Shown here: positions 55,735 to 64,000 of the stretch, piece after piece
Layout: each line of letters begins with the position of its first letter
Numbering within the stretch: the first letter of the stretch is position 1
DNA from: Bordetella genomosp. 13
GTDB lineage: Bacteria; Pseudomonadota; Gammaproteobacteria; Burkholderiales; Burkholderiaceae_B
Length of the DNA: 64,000 bases
Assembly: GCF_002119665.1 (NCBI RefSeq)
Contig: NZ_CP021111.1
Span: 558,001 to 622,000 of the forward strand
Reading direction: 5' to 3'
Made by a program: the position numbers and the translations under genes
Notes under the pieces: model-generated
What the model was told of the DNA's origin: nothing
Databases searched by the model: none
The model's input: the letters and a program-made list of their open reading frames with translations, nothing else

Positions 55735-58453
55735 CGGCTGGCTGCCGGCCTGGCGCGGCCGATCGCGCGGCGTCATGTGGGCGCTGTGCCTGGCCTGCCT
55801 GTGCGCCTGGCTGCAGGTGTGCGGCGCGGCCCGGGCCGAGCCCTTGCCCGCGGCGGTGGATCTTGCGCAGGCGCCAGGCCATCTTCCGCTGGCGCCGCAT
55901 CTGGCCGGATTCGAGGACCCCACAGGTGCGCTGGACGCCGCCCAGGCATTGCGGCACGACTGGCAGCCGGTATCCGGCCGCATGCTCAATCACGGCTTCA
56001 CTCCGGTGGCGGTCTGGCTGCGCGCGGAATTTTCCAACGGCAGCGACCGTCCGCAGACCCGCTGGCTGTCCATAGGCGTGCCGCGCCTGGAGGACGTGCG
56101 CTTCTTCCTGTTCGCGCCGGGGCAGGCCACGCCGCGCGCCGCCCAGCTGTCCGGCAACCGCCTGCCGCTGGACAACGGACCGGTGCCCTCGGCGCTATCG
56201 GTGTTTCCGGTCACTCTCGAGCCCGGTGAGCGGGCTACTGTGCTGGTCCGCGTGCAAAGCCGTTCGGCCGTCAGCATCGACCCCGCCTTGTGGGAGCCCT
56301 CCGTCTTCAGGGAAGCGGATGAGCGCACCAGCGTGATTCTCATGCTGCTGGAAGGCGCGCTGGCCATGACCGCCATCTATGCCGTGGTGCAGGGCGTGGC
56401 GCAGCGCGATCGGGTCTTCCTGTTGTTCGCGGCCGCGATGGTGACCGAGATTCTCTACAGCCTGTCCTTCCAGGGCCTGCTGTATCGCTATGTGCTGACC
56501 GATGGCGGCGAGGCCGTGCTGCGCGCGCCCAGCGTGCTGGGGTCGCTTGCCACGGTCTTCTTCAGCGCGATGGTCATGCTGTTCGCCGAGCTGCACCGCA
56601 TCCGGTTCTGGAAGTGGGCGTATATCGGGCTGATCGCCTGCGCCGCGGGCGGCGCGCTGTGGGCCGCGCTGGGCGACTACCGCGTCAGCGCGCAGACGAT
56701 GATCGGCGTGATCTTCCTAGGCAACGTCATCTGGGTAGTGTCGATGATCCATGCGTGGCGTCGCGGCCACGCCAATGCGCGCCTGATCCTGCTGTCGTTC
56801 GCCATCTATTGCGTCGCCCTGTTTGCGAGGCTGGCCTTCGTCCATGGCCTGCTGCCGGGGCATTGGGGCGGCGGGCCCGAGGTCGCGTGGGACCTGTTGT
56901 TCGTCACGTTGATGATGTCCATGATTCTGTACGGGCGGTCGCGCCAGCTGCGCCAGGCCCGCGAGACCGCGCAGCGCGAACTGCTGGATGGGCGCGCCCG
57001 CGAGCAGGAGCGCCTGGAGCGTGCCGTCACCGAGCGCACGCAGGCGCTGCAGGCCGCGCTGATCGCCGCCGACGAGGCCAGCCGGGTCAGGCAGGACTTC
57101 CTGGCCCGCATCAGCCACGACCTGCGCACGCCGCTGACTTCCATCATCGGCTTCGCGGACTTGATCCAGGCGGGCGGCCGCGACGATGCGCCGCGCGGCG
57201 CCATCATCCGGCGCAGCGCCGACCACATGCTCGGCATGGTCAACGACCTGATCGACTACGCGGCCGGCGCGGACGGCCAGGCCGTGCGGCTGGCGCCGGT
57301 GTACGTGTACGCGCTGCTGGATACCGTGGCCAAGGAGAGCGCCAGCCTGGCGGCCCGCCACGGCAACCGCTTCATGCTGGACGTGCAGGAGGGCCTGCCG
57401 CCCGTGCTCGAGATGGACGGCAAGCGCGTGCGGCAACTGCTGGGCAACCTGATCGACAACGCGGTGAAGTTCACGCGCGACGGCACGGTGTCGTTGCGGG
57501 TGGGCTATGCACCGCCTGCCGACAGCGGTTCGGCAGTCGTCACGCTGGCCGTTGCCGATACCGGGCGCGGGATCGCACCGCAGGATCTGCAACGCATCTT
57601 CGAGCCTTTCCAGCGCCTGGACCAGGCGGACGACCAGCCGGGCGTGGGCCTTGGGCTGGCGATCGTGCAGCAGTGGGTGCAGCGCATGGAAGGAACGCTG
57701 GCGGTGGAAAGCGCGGCGGGCGCGGGTACCGTGTTCACGCTGACTCTGCCGGTGCAGCCGCTGGACGAATCGCAAGTGGTGCAGCGTTACGTGCAGGATG
57801 CCGCGGGCGTGTTGCCGGCGATCGACGGGCAGGGCCGGCGCATCTGGCTGGCTGAAGACACGCCCGAGATCCGCGACTTTCTCGCCGAGGAGCTGGCCAG
57901 CCTGGGCTTCGGGGTGGAGAGCGAAGGCGACGGGCTGGCGATGCTGGCGCGGATCCAGGCGCCCGATGCGACGCCTCCGGATCTCATCCTGACCGACCAT
58001 CACATGGCCGGCGCCGACGGCACCGCCGTGCTGGCCGCCGCGCGAGGCCGTTGGCCGGGCGTGCCGGTGGTCGCGGTCTCGGCCACGCCGCATGCTACCG
58101 GCTCGGCGGACGACGCGAGCGACGGGCCGGCCTATGACGCCAGCCTGCTCAAGCCCGTGAACCTCGCCGAACTGCGCAATACCCTGGCGCGCCTGCTGGA
58201 CCTGCCTCGCACGGACGCAGCGCAGTCTGCGCCCGCGGCGCCTCATGCAGGGATGCTGATGCCTCCGGCGGGTGCCTTGGCGCACGGGCGCAGGCTGCTG
58301 GATAGCGGCGCCGTGACCGATCTGCTCGATTGGGCGGACGGGCTGCAGGCCGAAGACGCGCGCCTGGCGCCGTTCTGCGACGAAGCGCGGCGGCTGGCTC
58401 GTATGGGAGACCTGGCGGGGTTGCAGGCGTTGTGCGAGGGAGGGGCGGCGTAG
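55727..58453 (+). CDS. Hybrid sensor histidine kinase with 7TMR-DISM sensor
   Basis: A 908-residue membrane kinase. After a signal sequence (about 1-38) comes a periplasmic 7TMR-DISM extracellular domain (about 45-185; LPLDNGP, FPVTLEPGE), likely to bind a carbohydrate or other small ligand, and then seven membrane helices (about 200-400). The cytosolic part has a HisKA domain with phospho-His464 (RISHDLRTPL), a HATPase with N box NLIDNAVKF and G box GVGLGLAIV, and a C-terminal receiver with Asp757 (LILTDHHM). The last 100 residues are a helical tail that could be an Hpt remnant; no clear Hpt His motif is seen. It is coupled to the preceding regulator. Confidence 0.92.
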   Translation: MSSGWLPAWRGRSRGVMWALCLACLCAWLQVCGAARAEPLPAAVDLAQAPGHLPLAPHLAGFEDPTGALDAAQALRHDWQPVSGRMLNHGFTPVAVWLRAEFSNGSDRPQTRWLSIGVPRLEDVRFFLFAPGQATPRAAQLSGNRLPLDNGPVPSALSVFPVTLEPGERATVLVRVQSRSAVSIDPALWEPSVFREADERTSVILMLLEGALAMTAIYAVVQGVAQRDRVFLLFAAAMVTEILYSLSFQGLLYRYVLTDGGEAVLRAPSVLGSLATVFFSAMVMLFAELHRIRFWKWAYIGLIACAAGGALWAALGDYRVSAQTMIGVIFLGNVIWVVSMIHAWRRGHANARLILLSFAIYCVALFARLAFVHGLLPGHWGGGPEVAWDLLFVTLMMSMILYGRSRQLRQARETAQRELLDGRAREQERLERAVTERTQALQAALIAADEASRVRQDFLARISHDLRTPLTSIIGFADLIQAGGRDDAPRGAIIRRSADHMLGMVNDLIDYAAGADGQAVRLAPVYVYALLDTVAKESASLAARHGNRFMLDVQEGLPPVLEMDGKRVRQLLGNLIDNAVKFTRDGTVSLRVGYAPPADSGSAVVTLAVADTGRGIAPQDLQRIFEPFQRLDQADDQPGVGLGLAIVQQWVQRMEGTLAVESAAGAGTVFTLTLPVQPLDESQVVQRYVQDAAGVLPAIDGQGRRIWLAEDTPEIRDFLAEELASLGFGVESEGDGLAMLARIQAPDATPPDLILTDHHMAGADGTAVLAAARGRWPGVPVVAVSATPHATGSADDASDGPAYDASLLKPVNLAELRNTLARLLDLPRTDAAQSAPAAPHAGMLMPPAGALAHGRRLLDSGAVTDLLDWADGLQAEDARLAPFCDEARRLARMGDLAGLQALCEGGAA

Positions 58454-58566
58454 GTGCTGCCGGCCAGGCTTTCTGAGTTAGAATCCCGAGTTCGACGCAC
58501 CGCATGGACAACGCGCCATGCGATCGGTGCGTCGGCAGTGCCGCAGCATGGCGGCATTGCGTCGAT

Positions 58567-58640
58567 GCGGGTGTAGTTCAATGGTAGAACGGCGGCTTCC
58601 CAAGCCTCAAGCGTGGGTTCGATTCCCATCACCCGCTCCA
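58567..58640 (+). tRNA. tRNA-Gly(CCC)
   Basis: A 74-nt tRNA with encoded CCA: acceptor GCGGGTG/CACCCGC, D arm GTTC/GAAC, T arm GTGGG-TTCGATT-CCCAT. The anticodon loop TTCCCAA gives CCC, decoding GGG. The anticodon stem GCGGC/GCCTC contains one C-U mismatch. The integrase gene starts 239 bp downstream, pointing away. Confidence 0.95.
58621..58640 (+). other. Probable attachment site (tRNA-Gly 3' end)
   Basis: The last 20 bases of the tRNA (GATTCCCATCACCCGCTCCA) are the type of target used by ICEclc-family integrases, which insert into the 3' end of tRNA-Gly and reconstitute it. The adjacent P4-type integrase supports this. The matching copy at the far element end would lie outside the window; no second copy occurs inside it. 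Confidence 0.6.
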
Positions 58641-58878
58641 CCGCATCAATCTGCGGACTTCCGCAGAAGTCCAAGAGAGTCTGTAAGTCGTTGCCACGCA
58701 AAGACTTTTCCTCTCTTTGATGTTCTGCTGTGGTCCACTGCGATCCGCCTACAGCCGGGACTTTTAAGTCCACAAACAAGTCCATTTTTGCGGGCGCGGC
58801 TGATTCCGGATTGTTGATGGAGGGGCGAGGTCGACGTGACCAGCATCTGGTTCCTGACTCATGTTCAGGAGCAAGAGC

Positions 58879-60732
58879 ATGGCACTCTCAGACCTGGCCG
58901 TTCGACAGGCCAAGGCAACTGGCAAGGCATACACCCTCCCTGACTTGGATGGCCTCTCCCTGGCCGTCACGGCGGCAGGGGGCAGGACTTGGCACTTCCG
59001 CTACTACTGGGCGGGCAAGCAGAAGCGGATGTCGCTCGGCACCTACCCGGAGGTGACGCTTCGAGAGGCCCGCAGCCTACGCGATGACGGCCGCGCCCTG
59101 CTGGCCAAAGGCATCAATCCTCGCGTTCACCGCAAGCAGAAGCGCACCGCTGTCCGGCTCGCCGACGAAAACACTTTCGAGGCGGTGTATCGCAAGTGGC
59201 TCAAGCATCGCGGGCTCAGCCTCAAGGAAGGCCGGCAGACGACTCTCTCGATCCTTCCGCGCATCTTCGACAAGGATGTGCTGCCGACCTTGGGCAAGCG
59301 GTCGATCTATGAGATTAAGCGTCCCGACCTCTTGGAGGTGATCGCCAAAATCGAGAAGCGCAGGGCGCTCTCCGTCGCCGAGAAAGTCAGGACGTGGTTC
59401 AACCAACTGTTCCGCTACGCGCTGGTGATCGTGCCGGGCCTGGAGCAGAACCCTGCCTCCGATCTCGATGTGGTGGCGCTGCCACTGCCACCCGTCAACC
59501 ACAACCCGTTCCTGCGCATGGCCGAGCTGCCCAAGCTGTTGCAGCGGCTGCGGAGCTATCGCGGCCGGCGGCAGACCCAGCTCGGGCTGCGGCTATTGCT
59601 GCTGACGGGCGTGCGAACCGGTGAGCTGCGGCAGGCGACGCCGGATCAATTCGATCTGGACCGTGGGCTGTGGATCATCCCGCCCGAGGTCGTGAAGCAA
59701 CTCCAGGTGGACATGCGCAAAAAGCGGCAGCAGCCGAAGGACATCCCGCCATACATCGTGCCACTGTCGATTCAGGCCATGGAGATCGTCCGGCACCTGC
59801 TGGATGAGTTCAAGCCGGCCCAGCGCTACCTGTTCCGGCACGACAGCGACTTGAAGAAGCGCATCAGCGAGAACACGCTCAATGGTGCGCTCAAACGCAT
59901 GGGCTATCAGGAACGCCTGACCGGACACGGTATCCGTGGCACGATGTCCACTGCGCTCAACGAGATCGGCTACCCGAAGGTCTGGGTGGATGCACAGCTC
60001 TCGCACGTCGATCCCAACAAGGTCAGCGCGACCTACAACCATGCCGAGTACGTGGAGCAGCGTCGCCGCATGATGCAGGACTGGGCCGATCGGCTCGACC
60101 TCTTCGAGCAGAACCAGGTCGAGGCGGCCAGCATGCCGCTCACCGTGCATCTGGAAGGCGTGCCCGCGTTCCCGAATGAGCAAACCGCAAGCGCACCCTC
60201 CACGCCGGTTGCCGCTTCGCCAATCCTGCTCGTGACGAAGCCGGGTGACGCCATGCCGTTGGTTTCTGCCGCCACACATCGGCTGCCGGCGGTTCCGCCC
60301 CCTCGATCAGCCGCGCCGCTGGTGCCTTCGGACATTCAGCGCGAGAGGATGGAGCTGTTCGATGTCTTCGAAGCGCCGCACAACCTTCCCGTCGCTGCGT
60401 TTGCCAAGATGGCGGGCAAATCCCGCAGGTGGATCAGCTACGAGATCAAGGCGGGCAACTTGCTGGCGTTGAACGTAGGCAACCGCGGCCAGCGCGTGCC
60501 GGACTGGCACCTCGACCCACTCAAGCACGAGCTGATCCAGTCCGTCCTGAAGCTGACCAGGGGTGCGGACCCTTGGCAGATCTACCATGCACTGCTGCAA
60601 CCGCGCTCGATGCTGCGGGGGTGTTCGGCACTGGAGGGCGTGACGGCCGGCAATCTCGACAAGCTCGTGATGGCGGTGAGCACGACCGTAAAGGAAAACG
60701 AGTGGTCCCCGCAGCAGGCGAGGTTGGCCTGA
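58879..60732 (+). CDS. P4/ICEclc-type tyrosine recombinase with extra C-terminal domain
   Basis: A 617-residue integrase, much longer than the ~400-residue P4 norm but like ICEclc-type integrases. The arm-binding DUF4102 domain lies at about 1-90 (ALSDLAVRQAKAT). The SAM-like core-binding domain is about 95-200. The catalytic domain holds Arg in TGVRTGELR (about 244-252), HGIRGTM (about 349-355) and a tyrosine in the YNHAEY block (about 385). Residues about 480-617 add HTH-like AAFAKMAGKSRRWISYEI (in parts) and a region GCSALEGVTAGNLDKL, resembling the MbcA/ParS (DUF2384) type. AGGAG precedes ATG 58879; an ATG at 58861 lies upstream. Confidence 0.88.
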   Translation: MALSDLAVRQAKATGKAYTLPDLDGLSLAVTAAGGRTWHFRYYWAGKQKRMSLGTYPEVTLREARSLRDDGRALLAKGINPRVHRKQKRTAVRLADENTFEAVYRKWLKHRGLSLKEGRQTTLSILPRIFDKDVLPTLGKRSIYEIKRPDLLEVIAKIEKRRALSVAEKVRTWFNQLFRYALVIVPGLEQNPASDLDVVALPLPPVNHNPFLRMAELPKLLQRLRSYRGRRQTQLGLRLLLLTGVRTGELRQATPDQFDLDRGLWIIPPEVVKQLQVDMRKKRQQPKDIPPYIVPLSIQAMEIVRHLLDEFKPAQRYLFRHDSDLKKRISENTLNGALKRMGYQERLTGHGIRGTMSTALNEIGYPKVWVDAQLSHVDPNKVSATYNHAEYVEQRRRMMQDWADRLDLFEQNQVEAASMPLTVHLEGVPAFPNEQTASAPSTPVAASPILLVTKPGDAMPLVSAATHRLPAVPPPRSAAPLVPSDIQRERMELFDVFEAPHNLPVAAFAKMAGKSRRWISYEIKAGNLLALNVGNRGQRVPDWHLDPLKHELIQSVLKLTRGADPWQIYHALLQPRSMLRGCSALEGVTAGNLDKLVMAVSTTVKENEWSPQQARLA

Positions 60733-61065
60733 GCGGCGCGCGGCGAACGCCGGCCTCTCGGGCTTGGCATGCATCCCGGTAAGATGCCTATCGAACTGCG
60801 CGTCGAGAATGCAGACTCTGATCGCTCATGACCACCCAGTCTGATTGATCTTGGTTAGTAATTCAGACAGCGTGATCGAGCCAACGGCGGGACTCGACCC
60901 ATAGCAGCCGGCGGTTCAACAGAAGACCGGTCATTCCTGTAGCGAAGGACTAAACCGCTCGCGCGGTAACCCTTCGACGAAGCGTTGAGTGTGTTCGTGG
61001 CGCCCGTTGTTCTGCCATGTTGACGGGCGAGGCAATCCGCCTCGCCTATCGACTGGAGCAGAGCC
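60733..61065. other. 333-bp gap between integrase and IS91-like element
   Basis: No gene is apparent. It presumably contains the outer boundary of the IS91-like element and the promoter of its first gene. I could not identify a terminal sequence with confidence. Confidence 0.5.
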
Positions 61066-61941
61066 ATGGTCTCATTGACGCCCAACGTCTCGCCACTGCG
61101 CCAACGCATGATCGAAGACATGCGCATGCGCAAGATGGGAGGCAAGACCCAGATCGGCTACATCCGCGCTGTGCGCCGACTCGCCGCGTTCCTGAAGCGT
61201 TCGCCGGACACCGCCGACGCCGACGAGCTCCGGCGCTTCCAACTGCACATGGTCGACACCGGCACCTCGCCGGCCACGATCAACAGCACCCTCAGCGGAC
61301 TGAAGTTCTTCTTCGACGTCACGCTCGGCCGCGCCGATCTATTGGTCAAGATGCAGCCGGTGCCCCAGCCGCGCAAGCTGCCCGTCGTGCTGAGCTGCGA
61401 GGAGGTCGCACGCCTGATCGCCGCGGCGCCGAACCTCAAGTCCCAGGCGGCGCTGTCGGTGGCGTACGGCGCGGGGCTGCGCGCCAGCGAAGTCATCTCC
61501 CTGAAGGTCACCGACATCGACAGCGAGCGCATGACGCTGCGCGTCGAGCAGGGCAAGGGCCGCAAGGATCGCTATGCCATGCTCTCGCCGATCTTGCTCG
61601 AGCGGCTGCGCGCGTGGTGGCGCCTTGGACACGCGCAAGGCAAGATGCTGCCTAACGGATGGCTGTTCCCCGGCATGAACGTGACGGACCCGTTGACCAC
61701 GCGCCAACTCAACCGCGCCATCCACGCTGCAGCTGAAGCCGCGCACATCGACAAGCGCGTGTCGATGCACACGCTGCGGCACAGTTTCGCCACTCACCTG
61801 CTCGAGCAGAAGGTCGACATCCGTGTGATCCAGGTGCTGCTGGGCCACAAGCGGCTGGAGACCACTGCCCTGTACACGCACGTGGCGACCGAAGTGCTGC
61901 GCAAGGTGATCAGCCCGTTGGAGAACCTGCCACCGTCATAG
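61066..61941 (+). CDS. IS91-associated tyrosine recombinase
   Basis: A 291-residue XerC/D-like recombinase. The core-binding domain (about 5-95) is followed by the catalytic domain: Arg in GAGLRASEV (about 141-149), HTLRHSFATHLLE (about 239-251) with the HxxR pair, and LLGHKRLETTALYTHV (about 264-279) with the nucleophilic Tyr. It is carried by IS91 elements as an accessory gene whose role in transposition is not settled. It ends 7 bp before the transposase start, so both are probably co-translated. Confidence 0.9.
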   Translation: MVSLTPNVSPLRQRMIEDMRMRKMGGKTQIGYIRAVRRLAAFLKRSPDTADADELRRFQLHMVDTGTSPATINSTLSGLKFFFDVTLGRADLLVKMQPVPQPRKLPVVLSCEEVARLIAAAPNLKSQAALSVAYGAGLRASEVISLKVTDIDSERMTLRVEQGKGRKDRYAMLSPILLERLRAWWRLGHAQGKMLPNGWLFPGMNVTDPLTTRQLNRAIHAAAEAAHIDKRVSMHTLRHSFATHLLEQKVDIRVIQVLLGHKRLETTALYTHVATEVLRKVISPLENLPPS

Positions 61942-61948
61942 GCGGCCG

Positions 61949-63145
61949 GTGGGGCGCGCCGCCCTCGAAGTTGCCGACATCTTCCGCATCCACGGACCCG
62001 CGTGGCGCGAGGCGCGGCGCGGTCATCTGAGCCTGACGCAGCTCAAGGTCATGTCGGCCATCGAGCAGTGCCGCAGCGCGGCGCTGGGCGGACACGTGCT
62101 GCGCTGCGAGGGCTGCGGCACGGACACGGTCGCCTACAACTCGTGCCGCAACCGGCATTGCCCGAAGTGCCAGAGCAGTGCGGCGCAACGCTGGCTCGAG
62201 GCGCGACAGGCCGATCTTCTGCCGGTGGACTACTACCACGTGGTCTTCACGCTGCCGGCGCCCATTGCCGACATCGCGTACTACAACAAGGCCGTGATCT
62301 ATGAGCTGCTGTTCGACGTGGCAGCCGAGACGCTGCAGACCATCGCTGCCGACCCCAAGCACCTCGGCGCTCGCATCGCCGTCACGCTGGTGCTGCACAC
62401 CTGGGGCTCGGCGCTCACGCACCACCCGCATGTGCACGGGATCGTTCCAGGCGGCGGCCTGTCACCGGACGGCCAACATTGGATCTCGTGTAAGCGGGGC
62501 TTCTTCCTGCCCGTGCGCGTGCTGTCACGGCTGTTCCGGCGGCGCTTCCTCGAAGAACTCGGCCGTGCGCACGCCTGCGAGCGGTTGCAGTTCTTCGGCG
62601 AGTACGCCGCGCTCAGCGACGCACGCGTGTTCGCGCGGTGGCTGGCGCCGCTGCGCAAGTGCGAATGGGTGGTCTACGCCAAGCGGCCGTTCGCCGGGCC
62701 TTCAGCCGTGCTGGCCTACCTGTCGCGCTACACGCACCGCGTGGCGATCTCCAACAGTCGACTCGTCGCGATGGACGAGCGCGGCGTCACGTTCCGCTGG
62801 AAGGACCATCGGGCCAAGGGCCGGACGCGCCACAAGACGATGACACTCAGCCCCGACGAGTTCATGCGCCGCTTCCTGCTGCATGTGCTGCCCAGCGGCT
62901 TTCATCGCATCCGTCACTACGGGCTGCTCGCCAACAGAGTGCGCAAGAGCAAGCTGGCACTTGCGCGCGAACTGCTGCACGTGGCGCCTGCCCCGGACGC
63001 ACCGAATGCCGAACCCGCGGCACAACAGCCGCGCGAGCGACCGACCTTCGTGTGCTGGCATTGCGGCAGTGCGATGCACGTCGTCGAGGTTCTGGCGCGC
63101 ACCCCGCCCATTCGCGCACCGCCGCATCCGGCGGATTCGCCATGA
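61949..63145 (+). CDS. IS91-family HUH transposase
   Basis: A 398-residue rolling-circle transposase, starting at GTG 61949. The N-terminal zinc-binding region has CEGCGTD and CRNRHCPKCQSSAAQRW (in parts, about 52-72). The HUH metal site is HHPHVHGIVPGGG (about 153-165), and the catalytic tyrosine segment is YLSRYTHRVAISN (about 257-269). A late Cys pair (CWHCGS) adds a small zinc knuckle. It would nick and transfer one strand at the element's origin end, allowing one-ended transposition of adjacent DNA. Confidence 0.92.
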   Translation: MGRAALEVADIFRIHGPAWREARRGHLSLTQLKVMSAIEQCRSAALGGHVLRCEGCGTDTVAYNSCRNRHCPKCQSSAAQRWLEARQADLLPVDYYHVVFTLPAPIADIAYYNKAVIYELLFDVAAETLQTIAADPKHLGARIAVTLVLHTWGSALTHHPHVHGIVPGGGLSPDGQHWISCKRGFFLPVRVLSRLFRRRFLEELGRAHACERLQFFGEYAALSDARVFARWLAPLRKCEWVVYAKRPFAGPSAVLAYLSRYTHRVAISNSRLVAMDERGVTFRWKDHRAKGRTRHKTMTLSPDEFMRRFLLHVLPSGFHRIRHYGLLANRVRKSKLALARELLHVAPAPDAPNAEPAAQQPRERPTFVCWHCGSAMHVVEVLARTPPIRAPPHPADSP

Positions 63146-63762
63146 CTGCCGTCGCACGCCGGCACTCAATCCGCGCGCTGGCCATGATCCATTCATGGCC
63201 GGCACAGCCGGCATGCGCCCAACGGCACGATCGCGGCGATCAGGGGCAACGGCGTCTCTGCCAAACCGCATGCGTTCGAGCGCACGGCTATCGGTTCGAC
63301 GGTAGCAGCCAGCGGTTCTTCAACTCGCTCGACGCCGAGACCTCGAGACGATCTGCCGAATCCCCATAGGCCGCGCGCGTTCTCAAACCACGGCGACACA
63401 TGCCGCGGTTTCCTCCCTCGAGGTTTGTCCAACACCTGCCCTCGGTCGGTGTCGCTCGCGGCATCGCCTCTGATCCGGGCAGGTGTCGAACAAACCTAAA
63501 CGAAGGGCGACCCCAACGACTGCAGCTTCGGCGAGACCAAGGCGCCCGCGCGCACGCTGAAGTGAAACGCGTCGGCAGCGGCAAATCACGGTCGCTCGAT
63601 GGTCATGCGCGGAGCGGCACTGACCTGGCTGGTGCGGGCCGTCGTCTTCAAAGACTTCACCGTGGATGCCTTCGCCGTGTTTGTGCTTGGTCGCGCGGCT
63701 CGGCCGGCTGGCTGCATCGGTGCCGTCTACGCCGAGGGGGCAATGGTCTGCAGGGTCCGGAC
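63146..63762. other. 617-bp region after the IS91-like transposase without a clear gene
   Basis: A hairpin cluster at 63180-63220 may be the origin end of the element. Beyond that I see only fragments of open frames with no family resemblance; frames at 63288-63584 and 63383-63871 on the minus strand look like by-products. Remnants of a gene cut by the insertion are possible but not demonstrable. Confidence 0.5.
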
Positions 63763-64000
63763 TCAGGTCGTCCAGCGCATCAGCGTCACGAGCAGCACCA
63801 GGACGCCCAGGCCGAGGTTGATCGAGACCCATGTACGAACCTGCGCCAAGGCTGCACCACCGCCGGCCCACTCGGACGCTGTTACGGCCTGGCTGAGCCT
63901 CTTGAAAAGCACGAAGCGGATGTGCATGAAGATCGCCACCATGACGACTCCCAGCACTGCCATGACGGTCCAGGCCAGCGGCATCTCGAAGTTGCCCCCC
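63763..64000 (-). CDS. CopD/DUF2269-like membrane protein, C-terminal part (runs off the window)
   Basis: The minus-strand frame is open to the last base, so the gene starts outside the window. The visible 78 residues contain a hydrophobic helix (TVMAVLGVVMVAIFMHIRFVLF, in parts), an amphipathic loop with ASEWAGGGAALAQVRTWVSINLGLG (in parts) and a last helix (VLVLLVTLMRW). The pattern of a two-helix hairpin with a central AxxLxQIRxxVxINLxLG block resembles CopD-type copper/heme membrane proteins. It belongs to the integrative element's cargo if the element extends this far. Evidence is limited to this fragment. Confidence 0.5.
   Translation of the reverse strand, partial: GGNFEMPLAWTVMAVLGVVMVAIFMHIRFVLFKRLSQAVTASEWAGGGAALAQVRTWVSINLGLGVLVLLVTLMRWTT

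Larger units (their letters stand above)
61066..63200 (+). mobile_element. IS91-like element (recombinase plus HUH transposase)
   Basis: Two adjacent genes, a tyrosine recombinase and an HUH transposase, make up the core of one IS91-family rolling-circle element; this two-gene form occurs in several IS91 subgroups. The right limit is a guess. A perfect 8-bp hairpin (GGCCATGA/TCATGGCC, 63180-63200) followed by GCCGGC-ACA-GCCGGC lies just past the transposase stop and could be the origin end. Left end not determined. Confidence 0.7.

Overview
The window looks like a chromosome segment of a high-GC betaproteobacterium of the Alcaligenaceae, most likely Bordetella or Achromobacter. The signs are very GC-rich codon use, a Bug-type tripartite-tricarboxylate binding protein, a CaiB/HMG-CoA-lyase catabolic cluster, many LysR regulators, and the order ampD - PP0621-like - ccsA/ypjD facing ffh. 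This placement rests on family resemblance and gene order, not on a database search.

Layout. 1-7 kb: the end of a CydC-type ABC exporter, apt, a LysR regulator, ilvA, and an isolated type III secretion (T3S) chaperone-effector pair behind a hrp-box-like promoter. 7-13 kb: a giant flavin/iron-sulfur oxidoreductase, then a lower-GC accessory patch with a ClpP-fold serine proteinase. 13-30 kb: metabolic and housekeeping genes (two aldehyde dehydrogenases, an Hsp70 relative, azoR, a YbiO-type mechanosensitive channel, bglX, a TauE permease, alkB, a beta-hydroxyacid dehydrogenase). 30.6-32.3 kb: a stand-alone protein with diphtheria-toxin/exotoxin-A-class ADP-ribosyltransferase motifs, a single-domain receiver and an unknown coiled-coil protein. 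32.6-36 kb: tRNA-Leu(CAA), htpG and a HigBA-like toxin-antitoxin pair. 36-41 kb: a D-galactonate catabolic operon (transporter, dgoD, dgoA, dgoK) facing an IclR regulator. 41-49 kb: housekeeping genes including ampD, ccsA, ffh, thiS, pip and trmB.

49.9-50.4 kb is non-coding. It holds two copies of a 78-nt repeat core in opposite orientation. Each core sits in its own, different inverted-repeat arms, and the two cores show a compensatory T-A to C-G change in an internal hairpin. 50.5-53.7 kb: CaiB CoA-transferase, HMG-CoA lyase-like enzyme and Bug receptor. 53.8-58.5 kb: a TULIP/P47-like protein and a two-component pair (receiver-AraC regulator plus a hybrid 7TMR-DISM kinase).

58.6 kb to the end: tRNA-Gly(CCC) followed by a P4/ICEclc-type integrase with an extra C-terminal domain, then a two-gene IS91-like element (tyrosine recombinase plus HUH transposase) and the edge of a membrane-protein gene. 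This is the tRNA-proximal end of an integrative element that runs off the window.

The strongest leads for new biology are the isolated T3S effector/chaperone with its putative promoter, the ExoA-like ADP-ribosyltransferase, the covarying repeat pair, and the P47/TULIP-like protein.
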